From Flammula alnicola (lineage: Eukaryota; Basidiomycota; Agaricomycetes; Agaricales; Strophariaceae): a stretch of DNA of 64,000 nt. The stretch's first letter is position 1; each line of letters starts with the position of its first letter. The position numbers were made by a program, and so were the translations under genes. The stretch spans positions 310,001-374,000 of the forward strand of contig JADNRV010000021.1 in assembly GCA_015499995.1 (NCBI GenBank). Reading direction: 5' to 3'. The notes under the pieces were generated by a model. That model searched no databases and was not told the origin of the DNA. It saw only the letters and a list, made by a program, of their open reading frames with translations. Shown piece after piece: positions 22,950 to 33,297 of the stretch.

Positions 22950-24964
22950 ATGTCTCGTCCTCGACCAAATGTTGTCTCAAGCAACACGCCATCAATTTGG
23001 ACGGCTGCTGGTGCTGGATCCCGCAATGCGTCTCCTGTCGGTTTCTCTGGACCTTCCGACAGTCTGAGGAGTTCATCTCCAGGGTCTGACTTTTCTATTC
23101 GTCGCTCAGACTCCCCATTGTCTTCGGCTTCGGCGACTTTCATTATGCCCTCAATTGTCAATCCTGAGAAGTTATATCAGGTCAGCCATTTAAATATTAT
23201 TGTTGACTTAGGCTACTCTAACACTATTTTATTCACCTTCTGGTACAGGCGTATCTTGACAGCCAATCGAAGATTTCAAATCTAGAGTCAGAGGTTGAGG
23301 CTCTGAAAGCGCAGCTCGCAGATGCCCAACTCAAATCTACCGGCAAAGGAACACGTAAAAAGGGAGTGATAAGCGCTGATCAGGACCCCGCTTCTCCTGT
23401 CACCGAAGAGATCAGGAAACTAGGCCGCCACTTCCAGATTTTTTTCACTCCATATGTGGTAGACTCCTCGGCCTTTGTTCGTCCTTGTCCCGATTTCAGT
23501 TCGGATGACCCGGCTCGGTATGCCAATCCTGCAAATCAAGCGCTCGGAATCACCGCAGAGTTGTACGAATCTATACCAGCCAAATTCCATAAGGTCATGA
23601 GGTTGACGAACTTTCTAAAGAATGTATGTATCCTTTACTTCTGTTTCCCTCAAATGATGGCTGAATTATTTCTTTCAACATCAGTTCCGTGAGGCTATGG
23701 GTAGCAGTCGCTCTAGCTCATTGGGGATGCTTCGCCAACAGGCCGCAAACATCTTTGGTCTTTCTCCCGAGTACTTCGCTGAATCAGACAAGGCTCCCCC
23801 ACCGCAGCGCGATACCATTCCTGAAATCCAAAGTCTCCTTGGCAGTGGCGTCAATGGTACTGGCCCCACCTCCAAGGTATTGACCTACCCTCCATTTCCC
23901 CCGATCTTATGTTTGGGTGGTGACACTGAAAAGATCGAGAATCGCTTTCTAAACGAACACCTCTTCATGGTAAGTTATCTTATATTGCGACATCATCTCC
24001 ATCGACTAACAGGGCGCCTAATATTTATTAATTAGATCGCTCGGGCAGCCATTTTTGGGAAATCAGCTGCTAAGAAGATTTCGCGCGCTGTCGCTCGCTC
24101 ATCCAGTACCTATCTTCGTCCTGACGTGCCTGTTCAAACTACCTTCGGATTTATTGCATGGGTGGCTATCATGGTACGCTTCAAAATCCTGTGTTGTGAT
24201 CAGTAATACTTGACTGAATTACTCCCTTCTAATAAAATATTTAGGCCCGATACATCCTTTCAAAAGACGAGCAGTTCGACAATGGTGGTATCGGCCCTCA
24301 AACTCAAATTACTTATTCAGTCGATTTCGACTATTACAAGCACTACCTAACTCAAGCTCAACACCGTCCCGCATCTGCTGCTTGGGTTGAAAAACTCCTT
24401 TTTCGTTGGGACGAGGAAATCTTTTCGACACACAACAAAAGCAAAGGGAATTTCCCTGCTTCGGACGCCGCTGAGGTTATTGAGTTAGACGATGCAGCTG
24501 AAATCGAACGTGAACTCGATATGCTACATCTTACGGCCGCACACGAGGTGGATCAAACTGACAATGAAGACTTCTACGTACCCGGGCCCTGGACCAGGAC
24601 CGCACCTGTAACAGTCGAGCCACATGATCAGCCTCATTCTCAAGCTGTCATCGTGGTACCTGCATCTGTCAACCCACCGGCTACGCATCAAGATTCTACT
24701 GAAACTACTGACAACGCTATTGTATCCATAGCCATTGTAAACCCTGCACCAGCTTTCCAACCGATTAGAAGAGGAAGATCAGCAATAAATCCACAGACCG
24801 CCGGTGATTCAACACCCGGAGATCCTGTGGTGCCAGTAGCAACGGAGAAAAATAGAGGACGAGGACGTGGGCGTGGGCGTGGTACGAAGAGGGGGGAGCG
24901 GGTAAATAAGCATAGAGAACTCGCCTATGTACTTATGCTGAAACTTTTACTTACTGATCAATGA
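22950..24964 (+). CDS. Uncharacterised protein with coiled coil and RGRGRG tail, transposon-linked
   Basis: Start MSRPRPNVVSSNTPS is at 22950. After a Ser-rich disordered N-terminus there is a short coiled coil (QSKISNLESEVEALKAQLADAQ). Next is a conserved-looking core: EEIRKLGRHFQIFFTPYVVD, PANQALGITAELYESIPAKF, FREAMGSSRSSSLGMLRQQA, YPPFPPILCLGGDTEKI, FLNEHLFMIARAAIFGKS and FIAWVAIMARYILSKDEQF. The tail is acidic, then RGRGRGRGRGTKRG, a probable nucleic-acid-binding or nuclear-localising basic segment. I have seen such proteins near basidiomycete transposons but know no function. Four or five introns; exons join in frame. It may be an accessory gene of the Plavaka element or a separate passenger. 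Confidence 0.6.
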
Positions 24965-25162
24965 CTTCTATACCGGCCTCGGCCCTCCATTTCAAGTGAC
25001 TCTTCAAACAAAAAACCCCGAAAGAACTTTTACAAGTAGCCCCTACTCAAGTAAAATAAAGTTCCCTATCAATTTAAAAGAGAAACCAAGGATATGAGCA
25101 GTCGGATATTCTGTTTTGAATCCTCTCGATTGTGGGTTTCCAATTATGATCGGGCTTCAATA

Positions 25163-25190
25163 GGACAATTTCCATATATGGAAATTGTCC
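25163..25190. repeat. Perfect 28-bp palindrome
   Basis: The left half is GGACAATTTCCATA and the right half is its exact reverse complement, with no spacer. It lies 199 bp after the stop of the RGRGRG-tail gene. Could be a protein-binding site, a cruciform, or a transposon structural element. Confidence 0.8.
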
Positions 25191-26122
25191 CCTTTGCTCC
25201 AAAGTCCTGGAGAGATTAGCGCTGATTCTGCGTATTGATCTTTGCTTCTCGACTCTCATCGCGTCCCATCACCTACCCCAAACCCGCTTCCTCACATTCG
25301 GTCTCTTCTCATATGTCGAGCCCCGCCAATGTATCCCGTGGTTCATTGACATGACGATGTGGCGATGCCCAGTTGGTGCCCAATCATATCAATGTGGGAG
25401 CCATATGCTCGCTGATTACTCCGGGCTGCACAACGCACACACCTTGTTTTGGTCTTATTTTTTGTTTTCTAACTAATTTGTCTGCTATTTAGTTATCCCA
25501 CGGCACAAATGAACCTACATAAGACGGCGGCCAGTGACGATCACCTTAGACTCTATGCCCGACTTGAGCCCACAGGTCCACTGCCCGCCTCCTCTGTGTC
25601 CGCCTTGAGCATGAACAAGCTCAGGCCTCGGTCACCCACGATCACCCACCTCACCGCCTCCTTGTCGGTTGCCTCGACCACAAACCAGCTCGCGTAGCTC
25701 ATTCATGTAGCTGCCCCACCGTGTCCCAGCTCGACCGCCCGCCTCCTCCGTCCGCCTCGAATACGAACGAGCTCAGAGCTCGTTCACCCACCCCACCACC
25801 TTCACGAATTAGTGCCGCCTTTCTGGTCACATGCAGCGCAAGCACGACAGTCAGTGCCTGATGCACGCACCTCTGACCTTTGCATCTTCTTGCACGGAAT
25901 GCTGTTTACGAATATCCAGCTCGATGATTTCTAGCCGACATCGGCTCGCTTCATTGAGCATCTCAAGATCGAAGGTGCCGAGGAGCGTGAGTGGATCACG
26001 ATGCCGATTATCAATGTGTCCTCAGTCCAGGAATATGGCCGACCAAGCGGCTACTGCCCTACCTCGCTGATCGCCCCCCTCGAGTAGTGCTTTGTCATGG
26101 GTATTGGAGTGATGAGTGGGAG

Positions 26123-26148
26123 CAGCAGCAGCACAATTGCTGCTGCTG
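26123..26148. repeat. CAG/CTG inverted repeat with 4-nt loop
   Basis: CAGCAGCAGCA (26123-26133) and TGCTGCTGCTG (26138-26148) are exact reverse complements separated by CAAT. Further CTGCTGCTG tracts follow at about 26188 and 26202. Confidence 0.75.
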
Positions 26149-26449
26149 GGATAGATAACGAGGAGGTGGGAGCATCAGCGGCACGACTGCTGCTGCTCGA
26201 TCTGCTGCTGCTCGATACAATTGACGGCGGCGAAGGAACATAATAGCACCTGCATTAGACACGAGATTAATTACTCTGTAGGTATACAAATATATTCATA
26301 CACAAATATATAATGTCTAAGTAATTACAACATGCGCAGAGGCCCGAGCAGAGGCTGTTGTCGTAGAGGATTCAGATTCAAGGTCGGTGTGGCAATGCGA
26401 GAGAATGCCGTTTAGGCGCTATATTAACATTAGATTCTACACTGTAAAC

Positions 26450-26555
26450 AGTATTATGGTGTAGTGGTAATTATGGTAACTTTAATGATGGTTAGGTATG
26501 TAATATAAGGTAAGTAAAGGTAAGTGAAGTCAAGCGTTCGAGTCCCACTAATAGC
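26450..26555 (+). repeat. tRNA-like element, possible SINE head or tRNA pseudogene
   Basis: TGGTGTAGTGG (26457-26467) matches the tRNA A-box and resembles the tRNA-Val D-arm. GTTCGAGTC (26536-26544) matches the B-box. The flanks AGTATTA (26450-26456) and TAATAGC (26549-26555) would pair at five of seven acceptor-stem positions. The T-stem and anticodon arm do not fold well, and A-to-B spacing is long. A working tRNA is unlikely; a Pol III-derived SINE or decayed tRNA is more plausible. Confidence 0.35.
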
Positions 26556-27189
26556 ACAATGTCGAAAAAGATGGTAATGGCGGGTAATTACTAGGATACC
26601 TGGTTATTCCTGATTGCTCTGATAATCTAAGTAGGCCTTAATTTTTCGCGAGGCCCTTAACATGTTTGTGGCTCCTGATAATCTTTGTCGATGAGAATTA
26701 CTCAGCCCACTAATCAGGCCGCGCGTTTCTGACCATGACAGCCTGATTAGATTTGTCCCTTGATTGATCAGGCTAACTCCTCCGATGATCAGGCCTGAAC
26801 AGGACAGCCGGCCATTAACGGCATTATCGGCCTGTTCAGGCATCCTGGAAGTTTCCGACACACTGAGTAGAGTTTTTCAGCCCGAGTATGGTCCTTCGAC
26901 GCCCTGACGCGATTCGGCGGGCTCTTGAAGGTTTCTGAGCACCAAAGGGCCATCCAAAGACTCTGCCTTAGGGAGACTCGGAGAGGAGCCTGAGGCAACT
27001 CCCGTCACGGTGCTGCTTTTACGCGACGGCCAATTTAGGACGTTTGCCAAACATATGATGACATGCCAGTGAAATAGGCTATAGCCTGCTATAGCCCAAC
27101 CCCACGCAAGCTTGGCATACTACGCATTCTCTCTATTTCTTACCCGTTTTCCATCAGCAAGATAGGCACAGGACTCAGCACAGCTATCG
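26556..27189. other. Intergenic upstream of RhoGEF, with inverted repeats
   Basis: GCCTGAACAGG (26793-26803) and CCTGTTCAGGC (26831-26841) are exact 11-bp inverted arms around a 27-nt loop. The heptamer ATCAGGC occurs several times in 26715-26795. The last 150 bp would hold the RhoGEF promoter. Confidence 0.5.
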
Positions 27190-30100
27190 ATGAATGGAAA
27201 CCGTCGAACAAGTGCATCGGCCGTTCCTAACCTTTCCCGGGGCGCACAGCAACCCGCAGTACCCACCCAGAGCCCACATCATGCATTTCCATCGAATTCA
27301 TCTTACACCTTTCAAGTGACACCCCCAGTGTACGACCACCAAGGCCTGCAAAACCCTTGGGAGCAGACACTACATCCTCTACCTCCACGACCGCGTGTGC
27401 AGTCAATGCATGAGCTATATGCAGCTCGACGCGTTTCCGCGCCATACGACATTGGGGGACAGCAACGGATGGCTTTCCCTGAGCCAGTTTTCTACGGATC
27501 TCCTTCCCCTCCACAAAACCTCTCACCTCCACCGAGGTTGACACACCACCAAAGCCAAAGCGACCTTGGCGCTTCTACCTCCACGCTGAATGGCCAACGG
27601 CTACAGAATAACGCATCTGTTACTTCTTTTGCGTCATCTTACAATGCCCAAAGTGACGATGCGTATTATGGCTCAGGATCTGGCGAGGTATCTTCATCGC
27701 ATTGCTCATTTTCGTAACTTGGAGAGTTTATGCATGTCACAGGGATACGACGATGCCGCCGGCCAACTAGTCAAAGGGTTAGCTGACTTGTCGTATGTAT
27801 ATTCCGCAGCCCTTTCTCTGATATTGTCACCCTTTTTCAATGCAAGTCATACAGCCTTAGCTCCGAAGAAGCTTTGCGCCGCTTTCAAGCTGGCGAATTG
27901 CCTGAAACTGACCAAGAGTGGCATCGTCTAGTTCCTCCTGAAGCTAGAGACGCGTTGGGAAAGCAGGAAGTGCAAAGGCAATCTGTGATCTTTGAAGTGA
28001 TCAAATCTGAACGAGAATATGTCGCTGATCTGGAGGCTGTGCAAGATGTGAGCCTTCCTGATATTAGACTTTAGGCGCTCAACAGAATTTTCCAAGGTCT
28101 TTATCGAGCGCCTTCGCGCAGCTAAACCTCCCATCATTAGCGAACCTCTTCTATCCGGTTTTATCAACGAGGTGTTTGGTAACCTGCGTGAAATCCTCTC
28201 TCATCACCAGCGCCTCCTCGCCGCTCTTTTTGCACGTCAACGTGAACAACATCCTCTAATTCAATCGGTCGCGGATATCATCTTAGACAGTAAGTCCGAC
28301 CAGCCCAAAAAATCCTTAGATTCTGATGCAAGTATCTTCCAAAGCTACTCTCAAAGCCGATTTTCGTACAGTATATGAAACCTACATCAAGCATTATCCT
28401 CTAGCAGAATCACACCACCGACAGCAACTCAAATTCAATCGCTCATATGAAGCCTTCATCCATTCCGTCTCTAACGATCCTCGAATACGAAAACGCGATC
28501 TTATCACGTTTCTTTCGCGTCCTGTCACCAAACTGCCACGTCTGAATCTCCTGCTGGAACAAATCCTGAAGCTAACAGACACAGAGTATGACCATCCTGA
28601 CCTAGAGACACTTCCAATTATCTTGGGTATTCTGAAGGATTTCATAAAGAGTACCCAGCCAGGTATTGAGGCAGCAGAAAGCAAAGTGAAGTTCTGGGAG
28701 CTTTGCGAGAGTTTGGTGTTCCAGAAAGGTGAAATAATTGTATGTAGCGACTTTTTTGCATTTTATCAGTATGAATACTAAAGAAGAGGCGCAGGACATG
28801 GACCTTTACGACGACAGCCGGTCATTGGCGCATTCAGGCCCCGTTATGAGACGGGCGCGATCAGAGACAGGGTTTTCTGAGAAATGGTCAGAGTTGGTTG
28901 CTGCACTATTAGACAACTACTGTGAGTACGATTTCGTATTCCACGTTATCCTGGAGCTTACGGTTCAGTGCCTTGCCACAGTCATTCTTACCCGAGAAGA
29001 GAAGCGACCTAACGGTTCGATACGACGTGTCCTCATGTCGCGGGTTCGTTGTCTCTCTCTTAGGTCGTCCAATCTAGTCTCCTGACTTTTGCTGATCTAT
29101 AGCCCATGCCACTGTCGTTTCTTCGCCTCGGGTCGTTCAACGCACCTGCAGAATCCCGACGTGAAAAGAGCGAAGATGGTTGTCTCCTCGAGAGCTGGCG
29201 ATCTCAGTCAGTCCCAGTATACCCTTTTACGATATACCATGCCTCCAGAAAATCTGCTCGGGGGTATACCTTGTATGTGGCCAGCGAAGCGCAGCGGAAG
29301 AAGTGGTATAATGCATTTGTGGATACGATTGGGGTGCATAAAGCCCGGCAGGATGCCAATATGGTAAGTATTCGTCAATGTGCTTCCCAGACTTCAACTT
29401 ACAACTTTCGGCATACAGTGGTTTAACCCACAGAACCTTACGGATGGGTTCTTTCGTATGCCACCAAGAGACGGAATACCGGTGTCTGGTCTGACAATCA
29501 CTGGGAGGATTCAATGCGCAGTCCCATTTGGTGAGCAACCTCTATTTACTATCTGGATTTCAGTCCTCAGGTTTTACCTTCTCGTAGTGACTGGATCCCC
29601 GAGTCGAAGGTTCCTCGCCGTTGGTTGTGGCCCTGGTATTTATGTTGCCCCTGTCAACTCGGAAAGTAAGCTTCTTTCTCTCTTGACTGTTCTCACCTTG
29701 CCCATGCCTTTTTTCATCAGAATACCAATGGGTCCTGAATTATAAGAATCCAACTGCCCTAGCGGCATTGACGAAAATAGGAGATAAGGTCTTCAATCGT
29801 CTTATCGTGCATGCAGATTCGTCTCTTGTGACATATTCTCTCGATATCCTTGCCCGATTCGCGTTGGGGCAGAGCGACAAGCAGACTCTGGGGGCCTCTC
29901 TCGAGCGTATCGGGGGCAACGACGTGAATATTGTCTTGTGCAAACATGTACATCTCAGTGGAAGGGCACTGCGTGAGTCTCTCTCTTTATCCTCTCAACA
30001 TCTATTGTAACACACACCACAGTCATATATTCGTCAAAGCGGCGATTAGGAACCTCTTTGACCTTACAAGTGCTCGAGGCCATAGATTCTGAGCCACCAC

Positions 30101-30969
30101 TTTCACCCCGGAGACCGGGGACTAACGTTATGAGAACATTCAGACCTTACGGCGAGGTATGCAACAATCTAAAATGTTGACCGCTGGGCATATTGTTGAC
30201 TGGCTGAATGATGACGTTTATATCTATAGCCGGGATATTTACCCAAGGACGCATATAACATCGTCTCTCTGACAAAGACCATTGGCGTCTGCACAAGTAC
30301 TGGTATTATAATCCTTGACCCGACGAAGTGAGCTTTTATGCCATCTCCAGTAAGGGCAGAAAGTTGACATGCATCGCTTTCTAGTCTTGCGCAGTCTGCT
30401 GTGACCATCGTGCCGAATTTCCAGGATACGAGCAATAATGAACCCATGTCGTCCTTGAAGGCACGCGTCGAAGGTTTGAAGCCATTAGGCTTTGTTCGAG
30501 CCAGTGCCGATGAATTTTTAGTCATTTATGATGGTACGCATATAGTTTACATTTCTGTGAAAATAGAGTCATTACTAAACCAAAGCATCCAGAAATCGGC
30601 TTCTACATCGACAAACGCGGCGTGCCCGTTCGTCGCTGCACTTACATCAAGTGGGAAGTCAAGGCCGTTTCATACGCGCATCGCAATGCCCATATCCTCC
30701 TCGTCTCCCCTGAATTTATCGAGATCCGCAATATTACCACTGGCCGGATCGTGCAAGTCATCGAAGGACAGGACATACGTCTTCTTTATTCGGGGCCGTA
30801 CGTGAGTAAGGAAGACCCGGTTTTGATCGCAATGCGTGGAGGAAAGGATGACAAGGATGGGGTCAGTGACAAGATTATGGAACTGATAGAGACGGAGGAG
30901 ATCAGTACAATGGCGCCTATTGCGACGACCACGTCGGTATGGGATGAATGGGACGAATGGGACATGTGA
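27190..30969 (+). CDS. ROM2: Rho1 guanine nucleotide exchange factor, Rom2-type (DH-PH-CNH)
   Basis: The protein activates Rho1 by GDP/GTP exchange in the cell-wall integrity pathway (family knowledge). A long disordered Pro/Ser/Gln-rich N-terminus (27190-27690) precedes LSSEEALRRFQAGELPETDQEWHRLV. The DH domain runs from about 27985 to 28730: RQSVIFEVIKSEREYVADLEAV, FNRSYEAFIHSV, FLSRPVTKLPRLNLLLEQIL. A PH-like segment follows (about 28970-29370, FTIYHASRKSARGYTLYVAS, RKKWYNAFVDTIG). A citron/CNH domain covers about 29420-30830 (GFYIDKRGVPVRR, YIKWEVKAVSYAHRNAHIL). No DEP domain was recognised. About a dozen introns; C-terminus ends VWDEWDEWDM. The domain order matches yeast Rom1/Rom2 and basidiomycete orthologues. 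Confidence 0.87.
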
Positions 30970-31318
30970 GGTATCGATACGCTATCATTATTACTTATGT
31001 TGTATTGCTGTTGTTATATTTCTTGAGCCATGGCTACTCCCCCCAGAATGAAGAGAACATCTGGATATTTATGATCGGACTATTATCTGTATCTTGCAGC
31101 TTTCGTGCTGGCGGGCCACTCCTGTCTGAAACTTCGGAGAGGTAAGATTCAACTTTCAAGATCAGGGAGTAGATTATCATCTCGTCGTGGCACAGTCGTC
31201 CACACGTCTAGAAGCTAGGGCTTTGCCTTAGAAATTTCCGCCTATAGGGTAATAAGTAGTCCAACTCGTCAAAAATCTAGGGAATCTTTGATCCTCTTCT
31301 CGCGAAATGATCAAGGTT

Positions 31319-32824
31319 CTACTCCTCCTCGGCCTCTGTAGTGAAGACCATGCACAGTCCGTCGTCTCCTGCGCTGACGATGACTGAGCCGTTCAAGCCT
31401 AGGGAAGCGCCAAGCACTGCTGCTCTATGTCCCGTATGTGTTCGTAGCAGGGTACCGTTGCGCGCGTCCCACGTTCGCAGAGTCTTATCGGCGGACGCTG
31501 AGACCAGGAGGTAAGGTTTTGGGGCAGGATGGGCAAGAAGGGTTGTTATTGCGTCCTATTGGGTTTGGTGGTCAGAACATGATTCCCAAAGAGAAATTCT
31601 GGAGATCAGACGACGTACCTCGTGCTGTAGTGTTGCTCGTAGGCGCATTGTGCTGAGATCCCATATGAGGGCCTTGCCATCGGTCGCTCCGGTGACGACA
31701 ACGCCAGGGCCAGTATTTCCAGTTCCGCTGATATCGACGAACACAATTGCTTCGATGCTCTCGCCTTCGGTATGGCCACCAAGGGTTGATACGATTTCTC
31801 CTTTGCTCAGACTGACCACACGCACTCCGCCAGCAGCGCCACCCACTACCGCTAGGGTAGAAGATGGATTTACGCCTATGGAGGTGATGCCGTCTAGGTT
31901 GAATCGAGCATCGTCTGCGCCCAACTTGAAGATGGGGGTTGAAGAACGGGGATCCCAGAATATCAGGTTTCCGTCCTGGTCCGCGGTAATTATTCTTTTG
32001 CCTATAATCCAAAAATCCATTCATCAACCTGAATATTTGGCTATGGGCAGAAAACACACCATCGGGAGTAAAATCACCACAATTCACTGGACCTGTATGT
32101 CCAGCAAACACTTGCATCGTGGTTCCTGATGGGACTGTTCCATTGGAAGTAAATAATTGCACCATTGCTGAAATAAATAAAAAAAACATACGTTGCCAAA
32201 GCCAAAGGGTAGAGTCATTTGAACCAGCTAATAGAACAGACCCTTTAGGGTGCCAACGCAGGAACTGGAGAAATCTGAGGGTCAACTGCTTATAAATTTC
32301 AGAGGGACTCTGCAGCGCACCATGACTTCATCGGGACCCTGCAATTCTGTCAAAAATTCCCAAGTGTTGTAGTTGTCCTTTCCTACTCGTCTCCAGATTC
32401 GGATTTTACCATCCATGCCTCCCGTTGCAATCATCTCTCCATCGGCACTCCACGCCGTACTTGTTACACTGTCAGTATGTCCCGTCAATTTAACAATAAT
32501 TTCGCCGTCTGTGATATCCCAGATGTAGCCTAGATCGTCTTCACCTCCCGATGCCGCCAGAGGTTCTGTAGGATGGCAAGCAACTGCGAAAACTGATGCT
32601 GCGTGCGTTTCGAAATGTTGTAGGGATATATCGTCGACATGACCCGATGATCCCTCGGCCAGATCACCCAGAGTGTCCTCGCCTTCTCCGTCGTCGTCTT
32701 CGTCCATAGGGTGATCGCCATCATCGGGTACTTCGTCAAGGATATCTTCTTCAGTGATAAACTGTTCGCCTTCGTCTTCCTCCTCGAAGTTGATGTCGTC
32801 CGCGCGTTGTTTTCCAGAGGCCAT
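31319..32824 (-). CDS. SQT1: WD40 protein, Sqt1/AAMP family
   Basis: Start is MASGKQRADDINFEEEDEGE. An acidic N-terminus is followed by a chain of WD40 repeats: HFETHAASVFAVACHPTE, GYIWDITDGE, TGHTDSVTSTAWSADGEMIATGG, KIRIWRR, WLRWHPKGSVLLAGSND, VFAGHTGPVNCGDFTPDGKR, NLIFWDPRSSTP, ALIWDLSTMRL, then a final exon (31319-31559) with LVSASADKTLRTWDARNG, GHRAAVLGASL and the stop after FTTEAEEE. Acidic start plus this repeat set fits yeast Sqt1, a chaperone for ribosomal protein uL16 (Rpl10), and human AAMP. It shares a 473-bp divergent promoter with the PDI gene at 33298. Convergent with the RhoGEF gene. Confidence 0.82.
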
Positions 32825-33232
32825 TTCAGTTGTGTGGTAGAAAGCTGTGATCTGAAAACTGTAGGGAACGCGCGATCCTTATAAAAAGTACTCTAACTCA
32901 CGGCTGAGTAAAGAGCGGCGGTTTGAAGCCCACCGGCTTAGTACGCTCGCTGACAGATGTCGAGATGATATAAAAAATTGCTATATCGGGAAATCCCCCC
33001 TTCCACGTGGACATCGGCTCCGGGATCACAATTCGTAGTTGAAGTTGCCGACGGGTACAGACTTTCGCCTCTGGTTTCGTTCTCAAGGTGAGCTCGGGTC
33101 AATGGGTTTCGAAGGAAAAAGGGTGTTTGCTGTGGGATGAAACTGTTCCAACATTATTTTTGTAGATCTCCATTGGCGATATGTATCTCGGGGAGGTTTC
33201 GAGTACGGCCGAGTCTGGATTACCAAGCAAAA

Positions 33233-33240
33233 TATATAAG
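33233..33240 (+). promoter_or_regulatory. TATA box of PDI gene
   Basis: TATATAAG sits 57 bp before the PDI ATG, within the divergent promoter shared with the SQT1-like gene. Confidence 0.45.
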
Positions 33241-33297
33241 AATCTCCACGTCAGTCGCCTGCGTGTTCTGTACCGTCTTTCTTCGTTTCTTGCCACC

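Larger units (their letters stand above)
24965..26449. other. Repeat-rich region downstream of the transposon genes
   Basis: No gene. Contains a 28-bp perfect palindrome (25163-25190), two diverged copies of a GC-rich segment (about 25585-25650 and 25738-25805, CCCGCCTCCTC...CACCCACC), and CAG/CTG inverted repeats (26123-26148, and CTG tracts near 26186-26216). Probably the 3' part of the mobile element and neighbouring old insertions. Confidence 0.5.

Noticed and set aside
31572..32285. Open frame of 237 codons on the minus strand overlapping the WD40 gene
   Set aside because: It mixes the SQT1-like frame with a shifted frame that has no WD40 character; the spliced WD40 chain explains the region.
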